From positions 1,178,001 through 1,242,000 of the forward strand of contig JAHYIO010000001.1 in the NCBI GenBank assembly GCA_020543525.1: DNA of 64,000 nt. The letters run 5' to 3'. Position 1 is the first letter of the stretch, and the number at the start of each line of letters is the position of its first letter. Shown here piece after piece: positions 52,663 through 63,106 of the stretch. Under the pieces are notes generated by a model that had not been told where the DNA came from, did no database searches, and saw only the letters and a program-made list of their open reading frames with translations. The position numbers and the translations under genes are program-made. This DNA comes from Coriolopsis trogii. Taxonomy: Eukaryota; Basidiomycota; Agaricomycetes; Polyporales; Polyporaceae.

Positions 52663-55155
52663 ATGTCCCTCTTGGACCACCCCGAGCGCGCGGCCATATA
52701 TCGCACCCCATCGATCCGGGATGCACCTAATTGGCGCGCCCGTGTTTCATACAGCTTCCGAAAGGTCGTGCAGCATCTCTCGAAACACGTAGGGGTAGGC
52801 ATCATATGCTCGGTGGCCTATTTCGACCCGTAAGTCTATGCAACGCTCGCCGGGCGCCGTGATGTCACTGTGAAACTGATCCATCGTCCTTGAAGAGGAA
52901 ACTGGAGCGTAGACCTCCAAGCTGGGTCTCTATTCGGCTATAGACCTATGCTCTTTGTAGTTCTAATGGCCGGTCTAGGCGCGATGGTGTTGCAGGTGAG
53001 CCAACCTGGAACCACTTTCACACCGCATGTTAACCCACCTGTCCCCTACAGTCGCTCGCATTCAAACTTGGGTGTGTGACCGGTCTAGGTATTCAATTTC
53101 TCTATCTGCCTGTGACAACAATGTGCTGATATTGGAGCTTAGATCTCGCGGCGCACTGTCGTGTTTTGTTACACGACCGCCCTCGTCACAGACGGCTGAT
53201 TCGATATGGTGTCCTATACCCTCTTTATGTCCTGTCCGAGATTGCCATCGTTAGCACAGACCTCGCCGAACTCCTCGGGTCAGCTATAGGCATCTGTCTC
53301 CTCATCCCCTCGATCCCTCTTTGGGCATCCGTGCTCATAACCGCATCCGATGTTTTGGTCTTCTTGCTTCTCGGGGACCCTTCCCGTGGTCACGGTCGAC
53401 CTGTGAAGGTATTTGAATGGACAGTTATGAGCCTCGTGAGTCCAGTCAAACACTGCCTGCCTTCACAAACAGTGACTGTTCTCGCAGGTTGCGGTTGTAT
53501 TTGTCTGCTTCCTGGTGCTTCTCGCCCGGGTGGGACCTAACTGGCCAGCAACGTTTTTGGGATACATTCCGTCAAAGAAACTATTCGAGACAAAGCCAGA
53601 TGCGCTCTACACTGGTGAGTTATAACAGGTCACTCCGGTCATCGGCGAGGTTGACAGATGTATGTTGGACCTTTTTAGCCGTCGGAATCCTAGGTGCTAC
53701 AGTCATGCCGCACGCGCTTTTCCTAGGGTCCTACCTCGCAACTCAAGACCGGGTCGGACCAGAACCTGTCCTGCCCAACCCTAGCCCATCGTCACCACCA
53801 CCCTTGAACTCTATTGGCCGATTGAGAGCATGGTTCCAGTCCTTCTTCACGGTTTCACGTGCAGAGCGCATCGCCGCCTCGAGAGATTACCGCGACAAGT
53901 ACGGACGGGAGAATAACGATCTGGGCTTTATCCGTGCGCACCTTGTGCATGGATTGGTGGATGTGGTTGTCAGCCTGTTAGCTGTTGCCGTGCCAATAAA
54001 CTCTGCGTGAGTGTGCCAACTTGGGCAACGGGCACACCGAGGCGCTGAAAACGACTTCCTTCCTGTCCAGAATTCTCGTCATTGCTGCCACCGTGTTCTT
54101 CAGAGATGGATCATCAGACAAGAACGTCCCTGCCGGCCTGTTCGATGCTCACGACCTCATCAAGGAACATATTGGGAAAGGTAATTGCGGCGATAGTCCC
54201 CTCCCGATCCCGACCAATCCAGTCACGTAATGCGGAACGGGATATTGACTGATGCGATCACAGCTGCCGCCTTCCTCTTCGCTCTCGCACTGCTCTGCGC
54301 AGGGCAGACTGCGAGCATCACAGCAACGCTCGCAGGCCAGATCGTCTCCGAAGGGTTCATCGAGTGGCGAGTCTCGGTACGTCCCGCTCTCACACGCGTC
54401 TCTTCTCCGGCTGCAATTGACAACATCTGCCATTGCCCCAAATCTCAACCCGATGCCCTCGCTCCCGCATTGTTTTTCTTGGCTGTTGACCCTCTGGCAT
54501 CCAGCCGTTCCTTCGCCGCCTCATCACCCGGCTCATCGGGCTGATACCGTCTGTCGTCGTCGCCATAGCCGTGGGACGGTCCGGCATCGACACCCTCCTC
54601 GTCGCCTCGCAGGTCGCACTCGCGATCGTGCTCCCATTCGTCGCGGCGCCTCTCATCTGGCTGACGTCGTCAAAGAGGGTGATGTCCGTCAGGAAGCCTG
54701 CGGACAGTCCGAGTGCGCAGACGACGGCGACGACGACGACGATGGAGGCGGTATTGGTCTCGAACTCGAGTTCGAATACAGGTGCTACGAACACGTCGTC
54801 CCCGACGTTGCCGAGTACTGCACAGATCCCAATGCCGATGCCGATACCGATGCCGATACCGATTCCAGGACAGCTTCCGCTGTCAGAAGTCGCCATCTGC
54901 GACGAAGCTCCAGAGGCACAGCTCTCGGCCGGACACAATCTAGGTTCGTTAGACGAGAAGGCGGCGCACGTCACGGTCGAGAAAGTGGAGCACCGCTCGT
55001 CCGAGGTTGGGGATGACGATTTGTTTGACGAGGGTTCGTACGTGTCCTTTGCGAACGGCCGGATCGTAACCTCCATCGCGGCCTTGATCTTCCTCGTCAT
55101 CCTCGCGGCAAACGTCTACGCCATTGTGATGCTCGCTTTGGGTAGAACCACCTGA
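52663..55155 (+). CDS. NRAMP-family divalent metal transporter
   Basis: Exons 52663-52829, 52896-52995, 53052-53088, 53143-53435, 53488-53614, 53679-54006, 54071-54180, 54264-54376 and 54505-55155 encode 641 residues. The two metal-binding signatures are present: DPGNWSVDLQAGS in TM1 (DPGN at about 55-58) and GATVMPHALFLGS in TM6 (MPH at about 251-253). Other marks are YVLSEIAIVSTDLAELLGSA and GQTASITATLAGQIVSEGF. About 11-12 membrane segments are visible. The enzyme class moves Mn2+, Fe2+ or related ions with protons (yeast Smf1-3); metal and membrane are not readable. A long, variable loop after TM11 contains a Pro-Met/Pro-Ile repeat from a tandem hexanucleotide, and the last TM is close to the C-terminus. 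The acceptor of exon 2 (TTGAAG) is chosen because it alone gives DPGN. Confidence 0.92.
54829..54864 (+). repeat. Hexanucleotide repeat CCRATN in the NRAMP coding sequence
   Basis: Six CCAATG/CCGATG/CCGATA/CCGATT units encode alternating Pro-Met and Pro-Ile in a hydrophilic loop of the NRAMP protein. Unit number probably varies between strains. It preserves frame because the unit is six bases. Confidence 0.75.
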
Positions 55156-55507
55156 ACCAGCCTTGCTCACGGACGATAGACGATAGAGTTCCCCCGGCGT
55201 GTACGAGTAGCGGTCGTTTGACAATGAATTAAGCAGTACGGCGGCATCTATCAAAGTACCCCATCGACACCGCTTCTTGCGCTTTCGGGGATGATTTCTG
55301 CGAACTTCCTGTGTTGAATACAAGGTGGGCGATGCGCGCGCTTTTTCGATCGAGATGGTTTGCAGTCATTGAGTTTTCGCCAAGCCAAGTAAAGACTGTG
55401 TATTCGTAAGGACATAATGGGGTTCGTAAGGCCATAGTAGTAACCAACAGTGGCTATCACACCCAACAGTAAGCAACAAGAGACAATCACAGGCCACCAG
55501 TCACAAG
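55156..55507. other. Convergent intergenic region, NRAMP / carboxypeptidase
   Basis: These 352 bases between the two stop codons hold only 3' UTR-type sequence; no feature is supported. Confidence 0.5.
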
Positions 55508-57967
55508 TTAGAACGAGAGCGCCGCCAATCCGAGCAATGCAGAGCCCAGTGCAGACCAGACAGAGGACGAGGCCACAGGCGAGGAGTTGGTGCCCTGCGT
55601 GGGCTCTCCGACGGCAGAGCCAGTCGTCGAGGCTATGGTACCGTTGCTGCCAATTGGGGCGAGGGAGTGGTTGCTCATGATCTGCGTGAACATCTGGTAC
55701 GCAGCCTGGCCGACCTCGAGCGTGCCAAACTTGTACGCAGGGACCTCGTGCCCGCTGGTGCCAAGAGCATGTCAGCGAGCGTCCCCCGCCTCATGTGATC
55801 GCGTAAGAAAACTCACGCGCCGTAGATGCGGACGTAGGAGAACGTGCCCGCATTCTTGTAGATGCCGGCGACTTGCCCGTTCACGGTGTAGTTCGCAAAT
55901 TCTTGCTGAGCATACTCTTTCGCGAACTTCGTCTGGAGGGCGTCGACCTGGAGAAGAGGTCGGTCATGGCATTTAGCGACGTCATTAGCCACACACCATC
56001 GCCTCTACACCGTAGTAGTTGAGGATGTAGTCCTGCCCCACACCAGACTTCAGCCGCTAAGCTTCGGAACAATGGATGTCACTTACCGCATCACCGTCGT
56101 AGATGATGGTGCGCACACCAGCGTCAATGACAGTCTCAAGCAAAGGCCGCGAGTTCCTCATCCAATCGCCAGTCTCTGCGAAGTTGAAATAAATATCGTC
56201 ATTGCTCATCACCCACTGGGATTCCGCCCCAATTTTGGCCATAAGAGCGGGGTCAGAGAGGTAAGGCGTGAGATCAGGAGGGTATGCATCGGGATAACGC
56301 TCGGGGACATAGTACGGGTCCCAGGGGCCCAACGCCGCGTTCAAGATGTTGCGGTTGCAATAATCCTGTGCCTCAGCACAGACTTCGTCGGTGTTCTCTT
56401 TGTAACACACCGTAATCTACATAGCAACACTATTATCAGAGGGGCCAGTGGACAATAACAACGTCTATGAGCACACCTGATCCTTGCAGCCGCCAGAGTT
56501 GTTCCAAGCTGCCGTCGCGGACGACAAGAGCGAGTCGGATGTCAAGGGATGATAGCTGTGCAAATAAGATAAATTCCATGAAGTGAACAGGTCGATAGGG
56601 TCGCCCACGTACGGGTTCTGGGCAGAGTAGGCGAGATACCCTGGATACTGCGCAAGAGGATCCTGTGCCAGGAGTCAATACTCAGTGTCCGAGACTACTG
56701 CGGTCGTGACTAATGACAAACCGTCAAACCGTCTCCGATACCCAGGAATTTCAGGTTGATCGTGGTGCCGTTCACGGTGCCATTAGCGATGCCTGCATTC
56801 TGTTCCAATATATGCCTAATTAAACACGAGGTTTAGTGTTAGCCTCGTCCTCCGATATCGGAATTTGGAATACGTACGCCGCTATTGTTGGCCCGTAGTG
56901 ACCTCCATACCTTGATCAGGTCTTACTTCAGCGATGGCTGTGCGTGGATCATGATGGAGCACAGCTCACGATTCAGTCCACAGCGCGAAGTCGTTCTTCT
57001 GGTACTTGGAGAACTTGGAGTCCGCGAAGAACATTTGCAAGAACTGGAGACGCCATACGGTGAGCGGATGTACACTCAAGGAGTACTGAGTACTGTGGGG
57101 CATCAAAGGTGACTATATGCACACCTTCCATACGGCGGTCGCTGCTTCGGGAGAGGTGCCGACCTCTGTCTCGCCATGAGAGAAGCCGGTGCCGACAGGC
57201 TGGTCAAGAAACAGCCTGGAGAGTTGATGGCGATGAGGAGAGCCCAGGTAACCGCGCAGACAGCGCGCGGCAGCAGTATGGACTCGCATGATACTCACAT
57301 GTTGGAGACATTGTTCCAGGAGAATGGGTTGAGTGTTACTGACAGACTGTCGTTCGTAATCCTACATGGTCCGTTTTCTTGAAAGAGACCAATCATGGAT
57401 GAGCTCCCAGGCTGCCAAGAAGGCCAGGTAGGTGTCAATCATACACCTGGAGCGGCCCGTGTGGGACAATGGAAGTAGAAGTACGTACACCTCCGTTGAG
57501 CCATATCGTCAGAGGGGCGGACTCAGGGTTTTCCCGGGCGGCAAAGAACCAGAACCTGGGGGATTGAGAAGAGAAGGAAGGATAAACGATTGTACCAGCA
57601 GCGGCAAACTCAGCGGCCCCAAAGTGGGATTGTGCGATGGTTAGCGGAGGGGCTGAAACACATATGCGTACCATAGGCTCTGGTTGGCGGTCAGGTCGCC
57701 ATATCCCGATGCTTGGTATACTCCAGGTGTCGTCTCACAAACGCCGCTGTTCTCGACGACGCGAAGTCGGCCCGGGGTGGTCTTTACGCTGGTGCTGTTG
57801 CCACTGGTAGCGGCTAAGACGGCACCTTTGGCCTGTGCTCGATCTCTCGCGTCGGGAATTCCGCCGAGGATGCCATTGTGAACAGGAACTTGGCCTGCAA
57901 GGACCTGGTCGGAAAGAAGCAAAAGTAGACCCAGGAGGCCAGGCCAGGTGGGTCGGAAGGGTAGCAT
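55508..57967 (-). CDS. Secreted serine carboxypeptidase (S10) with GPI-like tail
   Basis: Thirteen exons (57967-57672, 57555-57489, 57411-57299, 57215-57125, 57043-56970, 56910-56878, 56815-56722, 56662-56613, 56555-56477, 56416-56087, 56032-55997, 55947-55817, 55754-55508) encode 546 residues. A signal peptide ([17 protein letters not shown]) is followed by the S10 fold: [20 protein letters not shown] with [29 protein letters not shown], the nucleophile ESYGG (Ser about 214), [11 protein letters not shown] (Asp about 410) and GAGHEVPAY (His about 467). All three catalytic residues are present. It removes C-terminal residues at acidic pH outside the cell or in the vacuole. The tail is Ser/Thr/Gly-rich and ends in a hydrophobic segment ([15 protein letters not shown]), suggesting a GPI anchor on the wall or membrane; that is inference. 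Confidence 0.93.
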
Positions 57968-60900
57968 GTGGACAATCGAGGATATGATAAAGAAATCAGG
58001 AGTAGTATGGACGGATGACGAAGGCGTGGTGAGGCTGGCGAGCACCGAGATGGACGAGAAAGCGAACCTAGTCTGGATAAGCGCTCTCATAGTCCAGGGG
58101 CGCAAGGGCGTGTCATCACGATGATGGCTATGCTCTTGATCCCGCCTGCCTCATATGGCCGTCTCCCGATCACACTAGCCTTTTCGAACCACTACACGCT
58201 CCCCTCCTTGGCAAGACCGAGCACCAGCAACCCCGCCTTGTGCCTCGCTCATCACGAAGCATAACCAAGTATCCCAGGCCTCGCGTAGACTGAGCTATCC
58301 ATTCATCTCGCCGAGTCGCCTTGCACTGACTCGACTCCAGAGTCCAGACGCTGACCTCATCCCCGACGCTGGGGTGCCCCGGATTGCTCCTCCCCTCCCA
58401 AACGCCTCTCTTACATCCTCTTTATCGCACAAGAGGGCGTGTGAGCCAACGCTAAACGCACACCTGTCCACCCTGCCAGCCGCCACAACTGATGTCGGCC
58501 CTCATACTAACAGAGGTAGTCGCCGGGTAGTAGAACTGGAGCACGGCCACCACCTCCCGCCAGGCCCAGAGTCCCCGTTTCGTAACCCTGAATCATATCA
58601 TCCAGCATACGCACACCCTTGAGCCAGCCCGACCCTGGAACGATAAACACTGATCCGAAACCGTTCTAAGATCGGCGGCGGGCGCGGTGGCTGGATATGG
58701 ACGGAGTACGCATGTCAGGTGGCGCGTATCGTGGGGGGATGTGTCATGCCTGACCGCGTGCGGCAAGTCATCCCAAGTGCTAAACGCGCAGTGGACGAAC
58801 GGCGGACCTACCATTCGGGGTGGCAAGGGGTCTTCCGGTAACAGCTCGTAGCGGACATCTCGGACGCTCCGATGAACCTCGGAAGGAGCTCAGCTAGCCT
58901 TACAGCATCCTACGGCCAGGCCATGTCTTCTTTGACGTCTCTGCGTGATTCCCGCGAGGACTCCAGCTGCTCGTACATGCCTGACGCGCAAGAGGTCCTC
59001 AGGGCTCAGACACCTCGCCCAAGACGCGCCACAGAGGCCCGTCAGCCATGAGTTGGTGGCATGGAGACGTGCTCTCTCAGATCTGACGTTGGTGAGAGAG
59101 TTCTGCCAAGCAATTCGTAGCCTGTATTGAGAATATCGTTTGGAGTACCATGGAAACCTAGACAAGCTTGAGGCGCTCAGGGAGATACCCTAGACCACAC
59201 AAACGAATCAGTGAGCGACGATTCTCAGCAGAAAGGAAACCGACGAGAAGAACCGAAGACATGCTTATGCTGCGAGTCGTCACTGTGTTTCGTTGCCAAT
59301 GCATAATGCTCCGCGTAATATTTGCGGATGCTTGAGCGAAGACGCCGACCATGGGAGACAACACGACCTTGGGTGCCCTGTGCCACCAGAACCCAATGTG
59401 ACAGAACTGTCGCTTGCCCTAGATGACGAAGTCAACACCAAAGATACAGAATATATAAAAACAGCTCCTTCTGGACGCACCACACGGTCCGAAAGGTCGG
59501 CTCTCCAAGTGCCGTTGCATACATGATGCGGTCCGGCTGGAAAACAAATGCATTACATCGCCCCTATTACCAAACCTTGACAAGTCTGTTTTTGGGGATT
59601 TGTTGCGGTGATTGTTGCGTTGCACGTTGGAGCTTCGGAAGTGATGAACACGCCTCGAAGCCATGCCCCGGGTGCCCGAAGCCCCAGAAAGCGAGATGCA
59701 TACAGCGCTAGGCATCGTGTTGCTCTGGTACGCTGCACACTGCGCGAGAAAGTTCAACAAACTGCCGGAGATGCCTTTGAGCAGCTATTCCGGTAGGAGA
59801 GTCGGCGGTTTGGCGGGGTGGTCACGTACCATCGTATTGGGATTGATGCGTGCCTACGGCATCACATGCTTTGAACAGTCCAGGGTCTTCTTCGTTACCT
59901 TGCGTTGTCTCTGGCGAATGCATCACGGCCTGCGAGTGCACCCGAACACGAACACAAGAATTGAGGGATGCGATAGCGATGTGCGCAGCCGAACCGAACT
60001 CGGCGTCGTACATATACTCTCGCACTCTAACTGCGCACTGCGCCCATGGGCGCGGGCGAGCGTGCTAGGGCCGCAAGACATGGAAGCAGGCAGCTGCGGG
60101 ACGAGCTTGGACTCAGACTGCCATCCGCCGCCGGCTCAGCCCCGTTAGGCGAATGCCGACACGTCGAGGATGATTGTACCCGTGTAGATTGCCGGATCAC
60201 TCCCTCCCTGGGATCAACGCAATAATCCTTGTCCACTTGGCTGGATCCTCCTCCCTGTGAAGGTCGCTACTGCCCAGCAGGGACACCATCTTTCGTCGGT
60301 CGGGTTCGATCGGTTGATTTCTTCCTCCAAGGCTGAGGTCAGATCGGTAGTCTGTGACGACCGTTCGAAAGCTGGGATACCCACCTGGCCCGCGAGTCAT
60401 GATCCACTAGAAGTTGTTTCGAGGTGTTGATGGGACCCCACGGCACCCTTCCGCACGACATCTCCTGTGATGCTGCCTCCGCAGGAGGAGGTGGAGTCTA
60501 CTGAGCAATTTGACAGATGGGACTATGCAAATTGATTTTTCTGTGTGTGCGTTACCAAGATAGCAGTAGGGTGATCGAAGGATCCGCGGCAAAGGCTGTC
60601 CACCGTGATGGCGGGAACGACCAAGCCAGGAGGCACGAAGTCATTCAGATGTGAGGGAGCGTAGCCGCATGTTTAGCAGGTTGCAGCGTGAGTACCGCGA
60701 AGTGTGAAGCATGGGCTATGGCTTCGCGGGGATAGGGCTTCTTGGTCCGGAAATGACTGCCGTCTGCCGAAGGAGTGTTCCCCGAGCTCCTATGGTGAAG
60801 AAAGAACGTGCAAGGACGTGAATGTCAAGGGTGCTCGTAACATAACGGGTTGAATGGGGCGAGAGTGTGATTCTGAAACACGATGCGAGGAAAATGTGCC

Positions 60901-61867
60901 GTCCGAGCCTTTGGAGTGAGCACTCGCAAGGCCCGGATTGTGGCGAGGATGCGATTGGGACGAACGGTTGGAAAGATCATTGAAACAAGTCTCCGATCAG
61001 TCGCGGAGGTTTGGGAGACATGTTGCGTAAGGGATCTCGAGGCTTACATAGTGAACATGGTCAGGAGGTGCCGGGGAATTCTGAGATGGTGCACAACGAT
61101 CACAATTTAGGTTGATTTCAGCGAGGGAACGTCGGAGTTGGGCGCGTGTGTGCATGGCGGGAAATTGGAAAATGCGGGCAAACGGTGCGGGTTGCACAGA
61201 GGCTGTGCGAGGCGGGTGGAGGGACCAAAGAGCTGATGGCAGAGGGATACAGTTTGGCACGGAAGTTGATGGTATGATTCGCGGAGAGGGGGAGGGAGAC
61301 CTCCCATATCGGGAGGGATCTTGGGACATTGACCGTTCCCAGACGGAGATGATGAGGGAGTAATAAGCTCTGACGCGGGCTGTCAAGCACTCGCGGGCCC
61401 ACAAGCAGCGAGCGCGCTGTGAGTCAGTGGGATTCTTGGGCGGTGCCGAGACGAGTGCAGGCGTTGCGTCACCGCTGGGAGACGTGTTGTCCAGAAAACA
61501 AAACGGTGGCTGGCGAGGCCAGGAGGAAAAGAGGGCCTGCCACGGATGCGGTGAGATTAAACGCGATGGAATCAACGTCGCGACAAAGAGAGACGGTTCG
61601 GAGGACAGGGCGCAGGGGGCTGTTTGGGTGGATGCCGCATTGATGAGGGGCCCAGTATGGCAACCGTATAGGTATAGGCCGGCGCCTAGTGCTCGGCAAC
61701 AGACGGCACAGCATGGGCTGGGAGTGGGAACAGGCCTACGTGTGTGCCTAATCCGCAGCAACGACTCCCTTTTCTCCTTCACCACCATCTCCTCGCCCTT
61801 CGTCTCTCCTCCTCCCGCCTGCCTTCATATACCTGCCTCCGCAGTTATAAACCTCCCTCCTTCTGCC
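57968..61867. other. Gene-free 3.9 kb region upstream of two divergent genes
   Basis: This is the longest stretch without a supported gene. Scattered ORFs of 60-160 codons overlap and have no family signal. It must contain the promoters of the carboxypeptidase (right end of that gene) and of the C2H2 factor. The C2H2 leader from about 61755 to 61867 is C/T-rich. Long upstream regions are common for regulated transcription-factor genes. Confidence 0.45.
61845..61851 (+). promoter_or_regulatory. TTATAAA element near the C2H2 start
   Basis: TTATAAA lies 17 bases before the ATG at 61868. That is too close for a normal TATA box unless translation begins downstream, so its role is doubtful. Confidence 0.25.
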
Positions 61868-63106
61868 ATGTCCGACCCAACTTTCGCCCAGTTTTACCCT
61901 CAGTCTGCTGCCTTCGAGCCCCAAGCTTATCACAAGCTCGATACCGCAGCTCACCCCACCATCGCCCTCGACCCCAGCGAGAACCAGAAGCAGTCCTTCG
62001 ACTTCTTCAACTACTCTCAGACCGGCATAGACGTTGTCGCTCCTCACCCTGACCAGTTCGAACTCGAGCTTGACAACTCCCTCGCAGCCTTCGACGCGGA
62101 ACTGAGTCTCCTCCCGGTCGACACAGGCGACTTCAGCTTTTATCGCTCGGCCACGCCTACGTTCGGCCCTCTCTCATCCTTCACCGCCTCTTCTGAGTCG
62201 GTGTCGGGTTATGATAATTCCGTCTACAACGACAACATCTCTACTCGTTCCGAGAGCTACTATAACTTCAACCCCAACGCCCAGTCTCCCACGTCCAACT
62301 ACAACTCTAGCGCTTACTCCCTCGGCCAAGAGCATCTCGACATGGACTTCCAGCGCATGGGCATGCCCGAGGACCACAGCTCCTTCGGTGCCCTCCCCGC
62401 ATCCCCCTCTATCCGCAGCTCCTCTGGCAGCGTCCCCAACATTTCCCACTACTCTCCTCCCTACTCCTCCCCTCGCGGGTCCTTCTCAGACTACGAGCCT
62501 GCGCAGCCGCAGCAGGTCCGGCTTAGCTCTGCCGCCTCCGACTACTACCCGCAGGCGCAGGTGCAGATCAACAAGTATACCGGCGCTCGCATCATGCAAC
62601 CTCCTCAGGCCCGCTCGACCGCGAGCGTGTCGCCGCAGTTGTCGGCTATGTCCCACCCCTCTGCTGGGTCCCACCCGTCGCTTGCCGCCCATAGGGCGAA
62701 GATGGAGAGCTTGCATGAGGATCCCAAGCGCAAGTACCAATGCCCGACGTGCCCCAGAGGTATGTCAATGTCCTCATTGTATCGTTCGCTCTGCTCACAT
62801 TCTTTCCCGACAGCATTCGCTCGTGCGTACAACCTCAAGACGCACATACAAACCCATGACCCCAACCGCCTCAAACCGTACGCGTGCCATCACAAGTCGT
62901 GTGGACGGGCGTTCAGTCGCAAGCACGACCTCACCAGGCACATGGTGTCAATCCATCGTGCCGAGTCGGTGACATCCCTCTCGACGTCGCTGTCGTCGGG
63001 ACCTATTGGAGTCGACAGTGGGCGTCGCGCCTGGTGCGAACAGTGTGGCCGGAGCTGGGTCGGCAAGGGCAAGGAGAAGGGTTGCGACTGTGACGATGTG
63101 AAGTAA
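61868..63106 (+). CDS. C2H2 zinc-finger transcription factor
   Basis: Exons 61868-62759 and 62814-63106 encode 394 residues. Residues 1-290 are Ser/Tyr/Pro/Gln-rich and low in charge, as in fungal activation regions. Two C2H2 fingers follow: CPTCPRAFARAYNLKTHIQTH (ligands C292, C295, H308, H312) and CHHKSCGRAFSRKHDLTRHM (C322, C327, H340, H345). The pair resembles the Ace2/Swi5/Crz1-type fingers of fungi; I do not assign a specific orthologue. A C-terminal CEQCGRSW with CDC has lost the histidine half of a finger. The 54-base intron at 62760-62813 is stop-free and in frame; it lies between the cysteine and histidine pairs of finger 1, so splicing is needed for a working finger. Confidence 0.88.
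   Translation: MSDPTFAQFYPQSAAFEPQAYHKLDTAAHPTIALDPSENQKQSFDFFNYSQTGIDVVAPHPDQFELELDNSLAAFDAELSLLPVDTGDFSFYRSATPTFGPLSSFTASSESVSGYDNSVYNDNISTRSESYYNFNPNAQSPTSNYNSSAYSLGQEHLDMDFQRMGMPEDHSSFGALPASPSIRSSSGSVPNISHYSPPYSSPRGSFSDYEPAQPQQVRLSSAASDYYPQAQVQINKYTGARIMQPPQARSTASVSPQLSAMSHPSAGSHPSLAAHRAKMESLHEDPKRKYQCPTCPRGMSMSSLYRSLCSHSFPTAFARAYNLKTHIQTHDPNRLKPYACHHKSCGRAFSRKHDLTRHMVSIHRAESVTSLSTSLSSGPIGVDSGRRAWCEQCGRSWVGKGKEKGCDCDDVK

Noticed and set aside
54252..55016. Second plus-strand frame over the NRAMP gene
   Set aside because: It is an out-of-phase shadow, with Arg/Asp repeats arising from the hexanucleotide repeat.
58289..58310. A-box-like TAGCTCAGT on the minus strand
   Set aside because: The D stem does not pair and no B box follows within range.
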